This document shows positions 1 through 13,500 of a stretch of 64,000 bases of DNA, piece by piece; within the stretch, counting starts at the first letter, position 1, and the number at the start of each line of letters is the position of its first letter. Below the pieces are notes generated by a model. The model did not search any database. It worked only from the letters and a program-made list of their open reading frames with translations, and was not told where the DNA came from. Source of the stretch: Ailurus styani (lineage: Eukaryota; Chordata; Mammalia; Carnivora; Ailuridae); assembly GCA_002007465.1 (NCBI GenBank), contig LNAC01000744.1, positions 333,408 to 397,407 on the forward strand, in the 5' to 3' direction. The position numbers and the translations under genes were made by a program.

Positions 1-660
1 TGCCTCCAACAGGATAGCACAGACCACAGACTTGTAAAAATAAAAATAGAAAAAACCAAAATCTTTTGTTTTCCACTGCCATTAACATAAATCATTCCAT
101 TAACTATGGGCTTCTAGAATTTTCCTTTGAAAGATGAGGTCTCCTTCCAAGGACCATCCCCAGCAGAAGCTGAATACAGTTCAAGAAACGCCCAAGTACT
201 ATGGCCCTCCTGTTCAGCACATCAAAGGGAATGTATGAACTCCAGTACCCGTGAACTGGCCTCCAGTTCCTCTTCACCCACTCAAAACCTCAGAGGAGGG
301 AAACCAACCAACCAGCCAACAGCAGACAGGCTTGCAAATATGTTTGCTGGGACCCGTCCTTCCTGAGCCTTGCAAACCCACCTTGAGAGACCAGAAGTCT
401 TTAAAGAAAATTGAGCTAAAATATGTGATCTAGCATTTCAGCAGAACAATTTTAAACCTTCACATCTGCTAACACAATGCCCTTTATTAATGGCATTTGT
501 TTTTAGAAACAAGAAGTAAAAATTTAGTCCCAATGATGCAGTTTCACCTTTACAGAACACATTCATTGGAACTCAATAGCAGAACTCATTTTTAAAAAAC
601 ACATTCTGACTTGACTAAATTATACAATTTCAGTCACCATGGAATAATCTCAGCATCAAA

Positions 661-687
661 ACACAGACACACACACACACACACATA
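661..687. repeat. (CA)n microsatellite
   Basis: ACACAGACACACACACACAC followed by more CA; about 27 bp in intron sequence past the S2 micro-exon. Confidence 0.9.
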
Positions 688-2007
688 CAACCCAACCTCC
701 CCACCCCCCAAAAATCCTCCTGCAACAGCTTCTGTGTGCTCAGAGTTGAGCTTGCTTGCTGTATGGTTGCTAGTGTCTAACAGTAAACAGCTCCGCTGCA
801 TTTATTGGCAATTACTGCTGAAGGTCACACATCAGCAGTGAGCCTAAATTCCAGGAAAAAAAGCAGCTCTTATGTAACTGCCGCCTGAATGTTGGCAGGT
901 GCCCAAACCCAGCAGTTCACAGCAATGCAAAAAAGTAGGACACCTCCAGCCTGGGTTGGATGTCATGAGCACGCCCCCTGAAGGTGAAATTTAATAATTC
1001 TTGTGTTTCTCTTTCCTCCCCCTCCTGAATTTTACAAAGTTCTCCTTCGGAGGCATCCTTGGCTTGCAGAAGAAGCTCAAGGGATAAGTTGAGGGATCAC
1101 TTGAAGCAGCCTGCAGTCACCCTTAAACCAGTGGGAACGCCACTCTAGCTCTTCTGTTGCAATGCAGGAAGGCCAGGTTGCTAGCTGACACCAGACGCAC
1201 TGGAGATTTCATGGTTCCAAGTGACAGTGATGAAATGGGGATCACATCTCAAATACGAAGAAATGCAGCTGGCCCCACTGAGCTAAAACACAGTTTCCCA
1301 ACACCTCGTTCCCTGCCACAGACACATATGTGAAAATGAGGTGGGTCACTGTTCTTACTGACTGCTCCTCAGGGCTTGAGTATTGGATTGAAATCATCTG
1401 TTCGGTTCGCACAGCACTTTACAGTTTAGAAAGGTGATTCACAGCTCTTTAGAGTTTAGAAAGCTGCTGGTACTACCCACCTGTTGTTACCTAACCTCCT
1501 AAGCTCTTAAGCGATCTCCCAAGTTCCCAAATTATGGGTTCTCATAACCCCAGGTACTTCTCCATTCTAGCAATTCTCACGGTTGACAGCTGTCACTGAA
1601 TAGTAATTTGTACTACTACCCGCCTCCCCCACACAATTGTGGACTTCAAAAGAGCAGACACTGCCCATTCAGGGGCATCACCCTCACATTATGCCTGGAA
1701 TGTAACAGGCTTTCAAATATTAGTCCTATGACTGAGTATCTTTAGCATCGATTGGTATCCATTTAAAGCCAAGATTGGGTAGGTAATGGGAACTTTCTGG
1801 GGGTGATGGAAACACAGCCTATCTTGATTTGTGTGTATACATATGGAACAATTCATCAAGCTATATACATTAAGAGTGAGCTGAAGGGACACCAACCCAA
1901 GTATGGTAGTTTCCTTATCCCCTCTACCCAATCTGTACCTCCTCGACCGACAACCCAAGTAAAAGAGAAAATAAAGGGAATGGGATGGACACTGTCCCTC
2001 TTTATTT

Positions 2008-2156
2008 GTGGAAGGAAGGAAAGAAGCAAGGGAGGAAAGGAAAAGGGAGGGGAGGGGAGGGAAGGGAATAAGAGGGAAGGGAAGGGAAAGAAAAGGAAGG
2101 GAAGGGAAAGGAAGAAGAGGGAGGGAAGGAGGAAGGAAAAGAAAGAGAAAGAAACC
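2008..2156 (+). repeat. Polypurine GGAA/GGGA tract
   Basis: About 150 bp of almost pure purine on the plus strand (GGAAGG, GGGAGGGGAGG, AAAGGAAGG units), hence pure pyrimidine on the ITPR1 transcript strand. It produces Lys/Gly/Glu- and Phe/Ser/Pro-rich shadow frames. It is a simple repeat, not coding. Confidence 0.95.
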
Positions 2157-4551
2157 AAACCTCCTCTTCCTGGTTTCAAATGAAATTTTTTTCTAGAAGA
2201 CAGCTGGAGGGCTCCAAACCATGCCCTTTCCTTACAGGGACTCCATGACTCTGTTCCCATTTCACCCTGATTTCCCAGGGCACTGACAGAGACACAGAGA
2301 TGCTCTGCTTTCCCACCAGTCATTCACAGCACATCTCCTTCCTTGAGATGCCCAAGTGGCCTCTATCACCAAAAGGCAGCAGCCCTCCCCCAATCAGGGA
2401 TTCACAGGATCACCGTATACGCCTTACACAATTTCAGGGGCGATTCCCCACCATGTTTAGAATTCAACATTGGTTTGCAGGTTAGGTGTGACGCCTTGCC
2501 TGTATCATGGGCCAGCATGAACTCTCATTAAGCTTCTGCCGAACCCCAGCTGTAGGCTGCAGGTTTCCACCAGCGCGCACTGACAAAAGGCTTGGTAGAG
2601 GAGAAACCACAGGAGCTGAGGCAGTTTCCAGAAGAGCCATTGATGAAAAAGGCCAATCAGCCATCTCTGCTTAGGGGACCAGATCCAACAGCCTGAGGGA
2701 CTGGGGACAGAGTGCTGGTATCCCAGGGCTCTGACGGTTGCCAGGGGTAACAACAAAGAGGGGATCCGCAGTTGCTTCCTCAGGGAATTTTCAAAGAATC
2801 CAAGTGGCTGCCAGAACATTCTTCTTTTATAAACAGACAGTATTCTATTTCCTAGAGTATAATTATAAACACACCTGCTCCAACTGTGGAATCTTTCCAT
2901 AAGCAAGCAATAAACTCCCAGGCCAGGAGACCCAAGTTCTATCTTGAGCAAGCAAACACATGGTGTAAAACAGTATATTAATAACATTGCAGACTCTGAT
3001 TAGGGAAGGTGCTCCTTTCCCTACTTCATTTGTGCTTAAGCAAATAGAAACACAACTTCGGTATTTCAGAGGAAAAGTTCAAATCAGTGAGGCATGTACA
3101 ACTCCAGGTAGAAATAAGAGAAATGAGAGGTGCCAACATGCAAATTCACCATGAGGTATTTTTCTGGCACAAAAATAATCAGGAAGAGAAAGAACGAGAC
3201 AGGAAATGGCAAAAATCACTGTAGTTAGAGCCATTCATTAAGTCTTTACCATATAACCTTTACTCATCTTCTCTTCATCCCAGAGGGCATGGCCTCCTCC
3301 CCATCTAAGTCTGATTACTCTAAGGAAAAGTCCATGCTTCCAGAGTTTACTGTGGTAGAAGAGCAAGCACACCAGGCGAGCCTGCAGTGTGCTAGCTTTA
3401 ATTAAGCCACTATTTGGCTGTGCAAGCTAAGTCCAGTCACTTAACCTCTCTGAGCTCCATTTCTAAGGGAACTGAACAAAATTCAGAACAACCTGCTTTC
3501 TGTTTTCAGTCTGTGATTCAAACTCTCTTTAGGTAAATCTGAACCATCTCTTAATATTTTTGAAAGGATAGTGGTGGATATTAGAATAGACAACATACTC
3601 ATTCTGGTAGCTCCATCCCACCCAAATAAGGTAGGAATTGGTCTATCAAAGGAAGTAATAGATATCTAAAGAGGTTGAGAAGGAAAGAGATTTTTAAAAG
3701 TCTAATAAAAATTTTTTCCCAGGGTGCTCAATTTGCAAGCAATTAAACTCCCTCATTTATATACTTTAATTGTATTACATGCATTGCAACCTAAATATAC
3801 GGCAGGGAATGATGAAAAATATTCACCCAACAAAAAATATTTCAGAGGCCCCAAATCCCAAACAAAATGATCACTCACTGGTCCCCAGGACAATTGTGGC
3901 TAAGTAAAACTAATTCGATACATAAGTATAGAATCCATGAGATGACATTTCAATTTCCTGACCTCCAGGTAGTTTTCCTGGATGAAAAGCCACAGATCTA
4001 GTTTATTCTTAATCCCACTGTAAGCCTGCGGCTAGAGTATCAACGAGCACTTTGGAATTCACAACGCACTTAGACAAAATTTTACATGATCCCTCATACT
4101 CAATACCTTCCAACATGTAAACCAAGAGAACAGTGCTGTTTTTTTTTACTACTTTCAAACTATATGAATGCAGTTATTTCTTTTTGCATTGATGTTTTGC
4201 ATCCATATAGAAAAGCTCTTTATAAATATCAACACTGAGTTGCAGAGTTAGGTTAATGACCAGCATCAACCACAAACTTAGTTGAGATTCTGAACAGTGA
4301 ATGACTGAAATCTTATCACAGTTCAGAAAAATCTTTATCTAGATTCTGATGGGATCTCCAAGGACAAATGGCAAACAAACTCATGGGAAATGCTAAGACA
4401 GACACAAAGGACTCAACTCACGCCCAGAAGGCACACTACACAAAGTCAGATACTAGACGCTGCGGAGACTAGGGGACAGACCACGGTGTTCACTGGAAGG
4501 GTGTCATGGAAACATCACTATGGGACATTTAAAAAAAAATGAAATTAGGAC

Positions 4552-4584
4552 CTCAGCATTATCCAATTCATCAATGGAAATCAG
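4552..4584 (-). CDS. ITPR1: ITPR1 S2 (SII) micro-exon: residues ~1692-1702
   Basis: 33 nt, in phase 0 with GYGEK; it encodes [11 protein letters not shown], which I recognise as the start of the alternatively spliced, neuron-enriched S2 segment of type 1 receptors. The acceptor is strong: a ~30-nt TTC/CCC/TTT tract ending TTTTCCAG|CTG. The downstream bases are GAG|GTCCTA, a weak GT donor, and similarity to S2 stops there. S2 governs isoform differences in PKA and nucleotide regulation. Either the rest of S2 lies in further exons to the left, outside the window, or this exon is truncated; I could not find the continuation. Confidence 0.85.
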
Positions 4585-7500
4585 CTGGAAAAGAAAAAAG
4601 GGGAGAAAAAGAAGGAAATATTAGGAAGTATCAGCAAGTGAAGTGTTAGAAACTTTGTCTCAGCGCTGAGTCTCCCATGTTGGAGTTTTGTTAGAAGGGG
4701 ACCATCTGAAGAGGTGCAGGGATCTGGGGCACTGACCACCACCGCTCACTAGTGACATCTGCTCTGGAGCGCACCACTCAGGATGGGGCAGGAGGTGCCA
4801 CACTGTATTCACTTGGCAGGTAGCAAGCCTCCCAGGTCACTTAACCAAGGGGGGCACAGAGGTGCACATTCCCACTCTCTGGCAGATGTGAAAACTGGAA
4901 CCGAGCTGCGAACAAGGGCCAATTACCTAATCAAGAACCATATTCTTTTGGAAGAGGGTGGGAAAGAGGACAGCCAAAGACTCTCTGATCTGATAGTCAG
5001 ATCAATGCAGCTTAGGAGCTAATTCTTTCTTTCGATTCATTTTACCATTTAGTAGGGATCTGGGAGTCCGAACTACAGTTGGGCTAAATCAGAATCAGGT
5101 TCCATTTCAGCAAATAGTACGACAACATATCCTAAGAGCAGAAGCTCCAAATCTTGGAACTACTGATGATTTTAAAAAACCCACATTTTCCCCCAAAGAT
5201 GACTAGAGCCAATTCAAGTGATATTAGTAACAAGTAAATGATTAGCATCAAGTTCAAGAAAAGGAAAAAAACTAGAGCACTAATCACAATTGTGCTTGTT
5301 TAAAAGGGTTGAGATGACCCTCAAGTTATTTTTTATTATGCTTTGTTAATAGTACATTTGCAAAATTAAGTTCCTTATTAGAAATCTGGTAGTTGGAAAT
5401 GCTAATATTTTATTCACCTAGAGAAAAGAAGCACTGTAATTAACAGGTACTGTCAATTTATATGAAATGAAAACCCTGACATTACTTGAGGTCAAAAATT
5501 CTCTAGTAGTAAATACTACTATTCAGAAGACAAAATCGATTTTAAATAAATTCTGAGATAACCTTTTATATTAATTCTTGGATTCTGAATTTCTTTCCAA
5601 AGTTCTTTGACTAATAAAAAACCTACAATAGACTACAGAGAAGCCAATATATAACATATAACATAACTATGCTCTCTTTTCAAGCCGGGTCTAAGGGCAT
5701 TTAGATGTTCTTTGAGTCATAGAGAGATTCAGATTAAATTTTACAGATGTTTAGCTATGGGAAGTTTTTTGTTTCTGTTTTTAATAAAGACATGGTTTAA
5801 ATTTGTGGATTAAAAGCAGGCATGTGATATGATGAGCACTGGCTGTTATATTCAACTAATGAATCATTGAACATTATATCAAAAACTAATGATGTACTAA
5901 GCTAATTGAATTTAAGTTTAAAAAAAAAAGCAGAGTTTAGTAGGCATGCAGAAAACAGTAGTTGTAAAATCCTGATATCATTTTAAGGTTTATTAACCTT
6001 GAATACACAGGATAGCAAGACACTGTAAGCATCATACAGAAACATATTTCACCATTATTTTGGTGATCATTTTTAATATTTATATTTACCACTCTATGAC
6101 AAAATATTCATTGCTGCTCCTTTGCAGCAATTTTAGAGCCATAATAAAGATGACTTTTTTTATTCCTAAATGAGCATGATTAAATTTTTGTGAAAATCTT
6201 CTTCTAGCAGCCCCAAGCTTGGCGTTCTATAAGATAGTTCTTAGGTGCCTATCAGAGAGGTGACCAATACCAGAGTACTGACCACTGGCTACTCGCCAAT
6301 TTGACGCTTTATTTTGGGACCTGACTAGAACCACATGCTGTGGAGGATCCTGGGACAATCGTAATTTGTAAAGCCACCTGGTATCAAGTGGAGACTGTTT
6401 TCAATTAGGTGAGACATCACAACTTAGCTGAAGACTCTCGAGAAGTTTAAACTTCATTACCTGCGGTGCTGTCAGAACACTGGCCCATGATGGAACATGG
6501 AATCGAAACTTAAATGTTACATTTGTGAGTCGACTTCAAAACATTCAGATGTTGTCAATCACCAATGATACAGTGGAGAGGACTCTGAAGTCAGAGTGTT
6601 CTAGTTTAAATTCCTGTCCCCCATTCTTTTGTGGCCTTAGGCAAGTTTCTGAACCTGTCTGAGCCTAAGTTTTCTCCCCCATGTATTAAAAAAAATAATA
6701 CTGATAGGTCTTAGGCTGACCTGACATAAGGTAAGACATATGTTTAGTATGGTGGCTGGCACATAATAAGTCAAACAATGTTATTGTTATTTAAGACATA
6801 CATTAGGACACTAATGGCTACAAAAGGCATTTACAAAATATAAGTCAGTGTTTCAGTCTGTCTGGTAATATGGGTGGCAGTACTCGGTGGCTTTTTTTTT
6901 TTTCAGGCAAGTAGATCCATACAAGCACACTAATACTTCAACATTTTTTAACAGGATAATAATAATCTCCAACTTTCATTTTCATCTGGAACCTTGACAA
7001 TCCTAAATATTGAATGAAAACACAGAGACAAATAAAGGCATCTATGTCTCTTTAAGGATTATGGCTTAGAAGACAAGAAAACTTGGCCCACAGACAGGGT
7101 GGACACCACCTGAGGGGTGGCAGAAAAGGGCAGTGCACTGGGATTCGGGACCCCAGCTTTCAGTCTTGATCCTGTCAGCCACTTGCCACGTGACCTTGGG
7201 AAATCACTTCAGCTCTCCGCCATGGCCTCCTTGTGTGCAGAGGGAGGGCGTGACAAAGGAATGCCAAATCAGACTATGGCCATGAAGACTCAGGACAGGG
7301 CAGGGAGGCAGAACAATTCTGGACATCCCAGGAGGGCGTTAGTCATGGGACAAATTCCACTTAAGAGACAACTAATAGGAAAATTGGGCCAGGAAGACGG
7401 AAATGACCTCACACTTGCCCTTGTGCCCTGAGCATCCAGTCCAAAGAACACCTCATTTATTTTATCAACCAAAGCCAACTGGTTTGCCTGAGAAAGGTTA

Positions 7501-10500
7501 GTTCCTTGGCTCTGGGTTCCTTCCACCCTCAAAAGAACTGGCCTGCCCCATACGTCATGCATCTGTAGTCAAACAGGGACAGCCGTCAAAGCATCAAAAT
7601 CATTTTCAAAAAGGCTTAATAAAACAAATTTAATACCCACTACCGGATCGGAAGAAACAGAAATAGCTTAGCACAAGCCCCCTCTCCTACTCCGACTCTT
7701 TTAAGTTCAATTAATGTGAATAGTTACGTAGCATTTTCCCACAAAGCACAGGGCCAGAAGCATTCAAAGTATGTGCCATAGGTACTGAAGCTGTTGACTA
7801 ACACTGCTTTCTGGAATGTCTTCCTTGGTTGCATGACCTTTCCCACATTTGCCTCTGGTATTTTCACTTTTGTAAAGGGGGATGACGGCCCCAACCAGAC
7901 TGGAAAGACATGCCATCTTTCCTTTAAGCCTCTCTGCTTGGGTGTGGCTAATTTCTTCACCAGCTGAAAAAAGGAATGTGAGCCAGGGCCTGAGAACCTC
8001 TTCTAAACTCTGACAATTTACTCTTTCATAGTGACCTCCATCTACTGCCCTCTTAAAGCCATAGGCTCTATCATCATTTGTGAGCTTTGTAACAGACAAT
8101 TTTACAACATCTCGGATCCAGTATCTCCCATGGTCTGTCCCAGTTAACACCAACAGGCAGGGAAAGCTGGTGGGGAAGCATATCTTCCACGTGGCCCAAA
8201 GACCCTGATGTACTTAAGATTCCAAGTAACAGACCTGACTCCCACCTTTTTCTACTTTCCATGATATTAAAAACAAACAAACAAAAATTGAGAGAAATCA
8301 AAGTATAATCACAACTTGTAACATTCGTGGGAGTAGAGATACCAAATTTACTATAAAAATCTCAGTCGTAGAAATGAACAGATATTCTAAAGAAGAGAAA
8401 CCTGGTTTCCACCTTTTAAAATCAAGTTTTATGTCCCCAAAGCTACATATATATTCATAGCTGGTTACGGCCCTTTTGTTGGATTTTATTTTATTATGAA
8501 GAGTGAATTTCTATAACTAGAATTATATTTTAAAAACATTTCTTAAAGTTCACTTTAAGAAAAATTAAGATCTTGTGAAATAAGTGCTGCTTGTTTGTCT
8601 GCCACTCTCTGCTATTAGCCTTTGCCTATTCTTCTTTTTGTTTTAGTGCAAGATCTACATAGGTATCTCTACAGGTGTTTGTATGAACAGGGATGTCTCA
8701 TCATTTCTCATTTGTACAAGAAGGTCTTCGCTTCTATCATTTATAGACTCTCTTTATGCAGGTTTCTGCCACAAGGTTCCTACTGAGTTATAGATACTTA
8801 TTTCCTAATTAGTCCACATTCATTCAATTTTTAATTTATGTATTTTTAAAACTCAGAGTAATATTTCAAAGCCGTATGATTGGGGGATAGTGAAGGAATG
8901 TATACTACAAGAGGGCTTATGTACTTTGCTGTTTTATTTTTCTTACCCAAAGATTTTCACATGTGAAATTGTTCTAATATTTGCATAAGATATTGCTTAG
9001 GTCCGAAATCAAGATCCCTACAGACTCCTACACTTGAAATGACCTGGCTGCCACCACCCACTTTGACAAGAAGACTGTGATTTATTGATTTATTTAAGAT
9101 TATTTATTTATTTATTTGACAGACAGAGGGATCACAAGTAGGCAGAGAGGCAGGCGGTGAGGAGGGGGGGAAGCAGGCTCCCCGCTGAGCAAAGAGCCCA
9201 ATGCGGGGCTCGATCCCAGGACCCTGAGATCATGACCTGAGCCAAAGGCAGAGGCTTTAAACCTACTGAGCCACCCAGGCACCCAGAAGACTGTGATTTA
9301 ATTATCAAGGCTTCTTCACAGAGATGAATCAATGAGTTACTGGGTATTTTGACAAATCAATGATATCAGTGGATTTACCTACTCAGAAAATGCTACAAAA
9401 GTGGTCAGGAGACCATTAGTGAACATACTACCTTCAAATGAAAACTGGTAGGATTTTAAATTCAGGCCCCCTATTTTTTAAGTTGGGGGGGGCAGAAAGG
9501 AGGGGCAATGAGATTGTTTTTATCCCACTTGGACCAAAATCGAAAGTGTGAGGAGTAGTCTCTGCACATCCTTGCTCACTGCCTATGCCAGGAAGTTAGC
9601 ATGCCCCAGGGACTGCCCGTTTCCCAGTCTGAGCTAGAAAGGGCAATATGTTTGCCTGCCCTAATTCTAGTTAGAACTGGAGGGAGTTTTTCAGTACACT
9701 GGAAGCGCTGTGCAACATCTCACCAGAAAGAAGCAAGTAAACCCACAGGTACGCATAGCTGGAACCCAACAGTCAGGAATGCATGCCTTGATACACAAGA
9801 GGCGTTTGCACTCCCACTGGGAATTTAGACGAAATCCCTCATTACTATTTCCTTGACATTAGGTTACGTGGCAAGCGGCCTCTAAGATGACTAAGTATAT
9901 ATGATTTTTAGAAGAGAAGGCATATGATTTAGCTGCCTTTCATGAAAGGATAATTAGCTTTAAGAAGTAAAAAGTCCCCTCGGTCAATATGCCTGAACTA
10001 CCGTGGATTTCTAACCCATGATCCCACTTCAATTTAATAGCAAGACCTTGTCCTGACAAGAGAATAAAATGGCAGTACCTTTTCTCCATAGCCTCTATCT
10101 TTGGTCATCATTTCTCGGAGGGTCTGTAGGACCTTAATGCAGAGTTTTTCCTCATTCTCCTCTAGCAACTGTTTAGTATGCTTTATTAACCTGAAAGGGG
10201 TGGAGGGGTAAAACCACGCATTAGGTCCCTGTAATGATCTTTGAATTAAACAAACAAGCAATCACTTCACAAGTAACTTATTTTAAGTAGTCAGTTAATG
10301 AACAGATATTTATCAAAGACTCCCAGGTTAAACATGCTTCGGGGCATTCACTGTAGTGAGGATAGCCGTTTAGTATCTCAAAAGTGTCTCAACGGTGACA
10401 CCCACTGGTCAGTAACAGCAAAGGGGCACCCCGGAAAGGAGTCTACATGGAAGGGGAGATGATGGGGGAAAAGAAATAGGATGGAAGTCCACTCAAACCT

Positions 10501-13500
10501 GTTAGTTTAGTTTATAGAGTGTGACTTCCTTCCCACTAAGGAAGGCTGGTAACATGGCTACAATATGCCACTGGTATTAAGAAACAACAAAAAACCTCAT
10601 GAGGATGATCGTTGAGATGAACAAACGTTGTTCATTAACCCATAGCCTTGTTCCTTGAGGGAGCCAGGGTCCTTTGAGGGGACCAGAGGCAGAGCCCACT
10701 CTCGAGTTAACCAACCCACCTTAGGATAAAAATCAAATGGAGATTTCCAGTCATGGAACCACTTGTTTCCTGTAGATAATGTCCCAAGGCATAAACTAAG
10801 AAACTATAAAGGTGTTAGGAAAAGACTGTGGGGTCCTAGTAGGTCTGAGCTTTCTGAGGGCAGAAGGGTCACGACCCTTTTTCATCGGTATTGCAGCCCA
10901 CAGTGGACACTCTGCCAGTGCTTGTGGTACGGAAGACAATCAGAGAAACTCTCACCTGAAACAAGTGTCAGGAAGTACGACCGAACCCACAGACTTACTT
11001 TAGAAAGGTCAGAACGGGACTCTAATGCATGACCTTGTACTCATCAAAGTCAAAACCAGGCCAGCATCTGCTTTTTCATGAACAAGTGCTTTGTCTGGTC
11101 AGCAGGGCTCCACAACCGACCAACCCAGAGCGAGAGGCTGCTTACTTGCAAATGAAGCCACCACTTTCGCACTTTCTCCTGGCATCTGTGTTCTCCGGGA
11201 AAAGCAGCTCAGGTCTGTGGAGCACATCCACGAGCACAGATAACTCTGCCTGGACCAGGGGCCTTAGACGGTCCTCCAGGGCCGAGACGATGTCCTGGAA
11301 CGGAAGTACAGCTTTGGTGAGCAGCTCAGGCCGAGGCTGACTACAGGAGAGTGAGAACATTCACTTCTGACCTCAAAAATGACCACAACCTAGGCTAGGT
11401 TAGAGTGCCGTTAGTGCTGTCTGGTATTTATCATGAATTATTAAACATTGCCACAGGGGTATCTGAAGCCATAGGCTCCGATGTGGAGAACAAGGTAAAA
11501 ACAACCCCACCAACCCTTCTATTGTGATGATCCTTACGCCACTCAAGGGATCATTCCACATATTTTAAAATACGATGCAAAAAGTACACTCGACAACGTG
11601 GAGAAACATCTACAATATGAATGTAAAAAAACGGTTAAACAATAGCATGGACTATATGATCCAATTTTTTAGAAACAACATCAGTACCTAAGGATATATA
11701 CCAAATATCAACAAAACATCACTACTGGTTTTTTCTGGGTGGTAGGATTGCAGGTGATTTCAGTTTTCTTCCAGTACTTGGGAGTACAGTCAAATTATTT
11801 CCAATGAGCATGAATTATTCATATAATAAAAAGTCATACAAAAATGAGCACACGAATGAACATGCTGTATCAACATGCTAAATACATGTACCCTGATAGC
11901 ATGATGGTCTTCAAATGCAAAACACATAGCTGTAGGAGAGGAAAACAGAGAGAAGTTGAAAGAGCAGCAAAACCAACACAACAAACACCATATAAAGGCA
12001 AATGGCAGAAAACAGATGAGAAATTATCTTCAAAAGATGCTAGAATCTGCTGGATGGCTTAGTGACTCAAAACCCAACTAGAAGCATTGCTGGCTAAGAT
12101 AGGGGCTGAACACAGCATGGTGGATAATGTAGGAAGGCCTAGTTAATCAAGGAGATTTGCGAGGGAAAGGCCACTTAAATTGCATTCAACTTAACTGGAG
12201 ACCCAAATTTCATAGGGAATGGTCAATAAAGGATTGATTTATCTGTTACCCCAAAACTAAAACTAAAACATGTGAATATTATTTATTTTTATATTTAACA
12301 AAATTTGTAATCACTCAATAATATTTAGGATGCATAAAGAATGCATGCATCAATCAAATTTTGGGGGGGAGGGGCAATTTTTCCAGCAAGAGTACACTAC
12401 AATATCCCTTAATACATATTGACATTCACAGTATAGTCAAAAAGAGGGCCATTTTTGCAAAATTCTCTCAGTTTCTTCTTTGAAAGCACCCAAAGTTCTC
12501 CTCCTCCGTAGTTATTGGTCCTAACTCTGGCAAATCTTTATCTATAGCATTTGCAGAGGGTTGAAGCAGTTCAATATCATATTCATAAAACCTGCATCTT
12601 TTGCAAGGTTTGAACTTTACACTGCAATTGGTTTGCATTGTATTGTCAAATGCTTAACATTTAGCAATTGAGGAGAGACCAACAGACAAGAATGGTGAAG
12701 CAATGGGCAGGGAAAGATGCTGGTGTTAAGTGAGGGGATGTCTCAATGGGGATTAATTATATAAGTAGTCAGTCTGCAAGTGAACGTTCTTATAATAACT
12801 TCTGGTATCCTAGGCAATCTTATAACTACAGGGACTCAGACAATAAATCACTGCATAATGAGGATCCTTTCAGCCACTACTTAAGTCTTCGTAACAAGCA
12901 TTAGCTAGGCTTACATATTTTATTTTATTCCCCAAGAATATGCATAATAAATCCAAGAAGAGGACAAGTGTGTTTGGCTGCAGATAATTTATTTAGTTTG
13001 AACAGGAAAAAATACTGTGCATTCAAACAATTATGAGTCTATAATATCCCTCCCCTTTAAAAATATAGTAGAGACAGGAAGCACTCTATTTGAACTAAAT
13101 TATCTTAAGCCTGGGTGTGTCACAGTAAGGATGAAATTCTTCTTTGACCTAAGAATTCCTTCCTACCTCCCCAGCTCCACGGGCTCCAGCCACACTAACC
13201 TTCCTTTGGTCTTTGACTGCATCCCATTCTGTCCCATATAATGCTCCTTTCACATGCTGTTTCTCTCCCTTCCACTCCTTTCTTGAGGTAAGTCCTACAT
13301 TCCTCTGATCTTGGTTCAAACGTCACTCCTCAGCAATGCCTTGGATCGCCATCCCAGCTGTGGGCAAGATGAGGTTCCTCAGCAGCCCTCCAGAGCACTA
13401 CTCACTTCTCTGCAGCATTGTCCCTCTTGCCATTTTACTTTTATCCATGTGATTAGCTGACTAATGTCTATCTTCCTTCCAAAACTTGAGAATCTATGAA

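Larger units (their letters stand above)
1..4551. other. ITPR1 intron sequence after the S2 micro-exon
   Basis: No exon was recognised here, including the expected continuation of S2. It contains a CA repeat (661-687), the polypurine tract (2008-2156) and AT-rich unique sequence. Short open frames on both strands have no recognisable similarity. Confidence 0.75.
4585..10078. other. ITPR1 intron before the S2 micro-exon
   Basis: About 5.5 kb with two MIRs, a carnivore L1 end and one young SINE. Frames at 7290-7562 and 7764-8301 on the minus strand show no ITPR1 or other known protein sequence. Confidence 0.75.

Noticed and set aside
1856..2323. Minus-strand 155-codon frame rich in Phe/Ser/Pro and its plus-strand Lys/Arg/Gly counterparts
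   Set aside because: They are translations of the polypurine/polypyrimidine simple repeat at 2008-2156.
2505..2987. 160-codon minus-strand frame
   Set aside because: No similarity to ITPR1 or any family I know, no splice context, and overlapping frames on both strands are equally open by chance.
4441..4500. Candidate acceptor CCCCTAG at about 4480 as the next S2 exon
   Set aside because: The translation downstream of it (SPQRLVSD in frame) does not resemble the remaining S2 sequence, and no suitable donor follows.
7764..8153. 129-codon minus-strand frame as a possible S2-region exon
   Set aside because: Its sequence matches no part of the IP3 receptor, and no acceptor/donor pair in the right phase was found.
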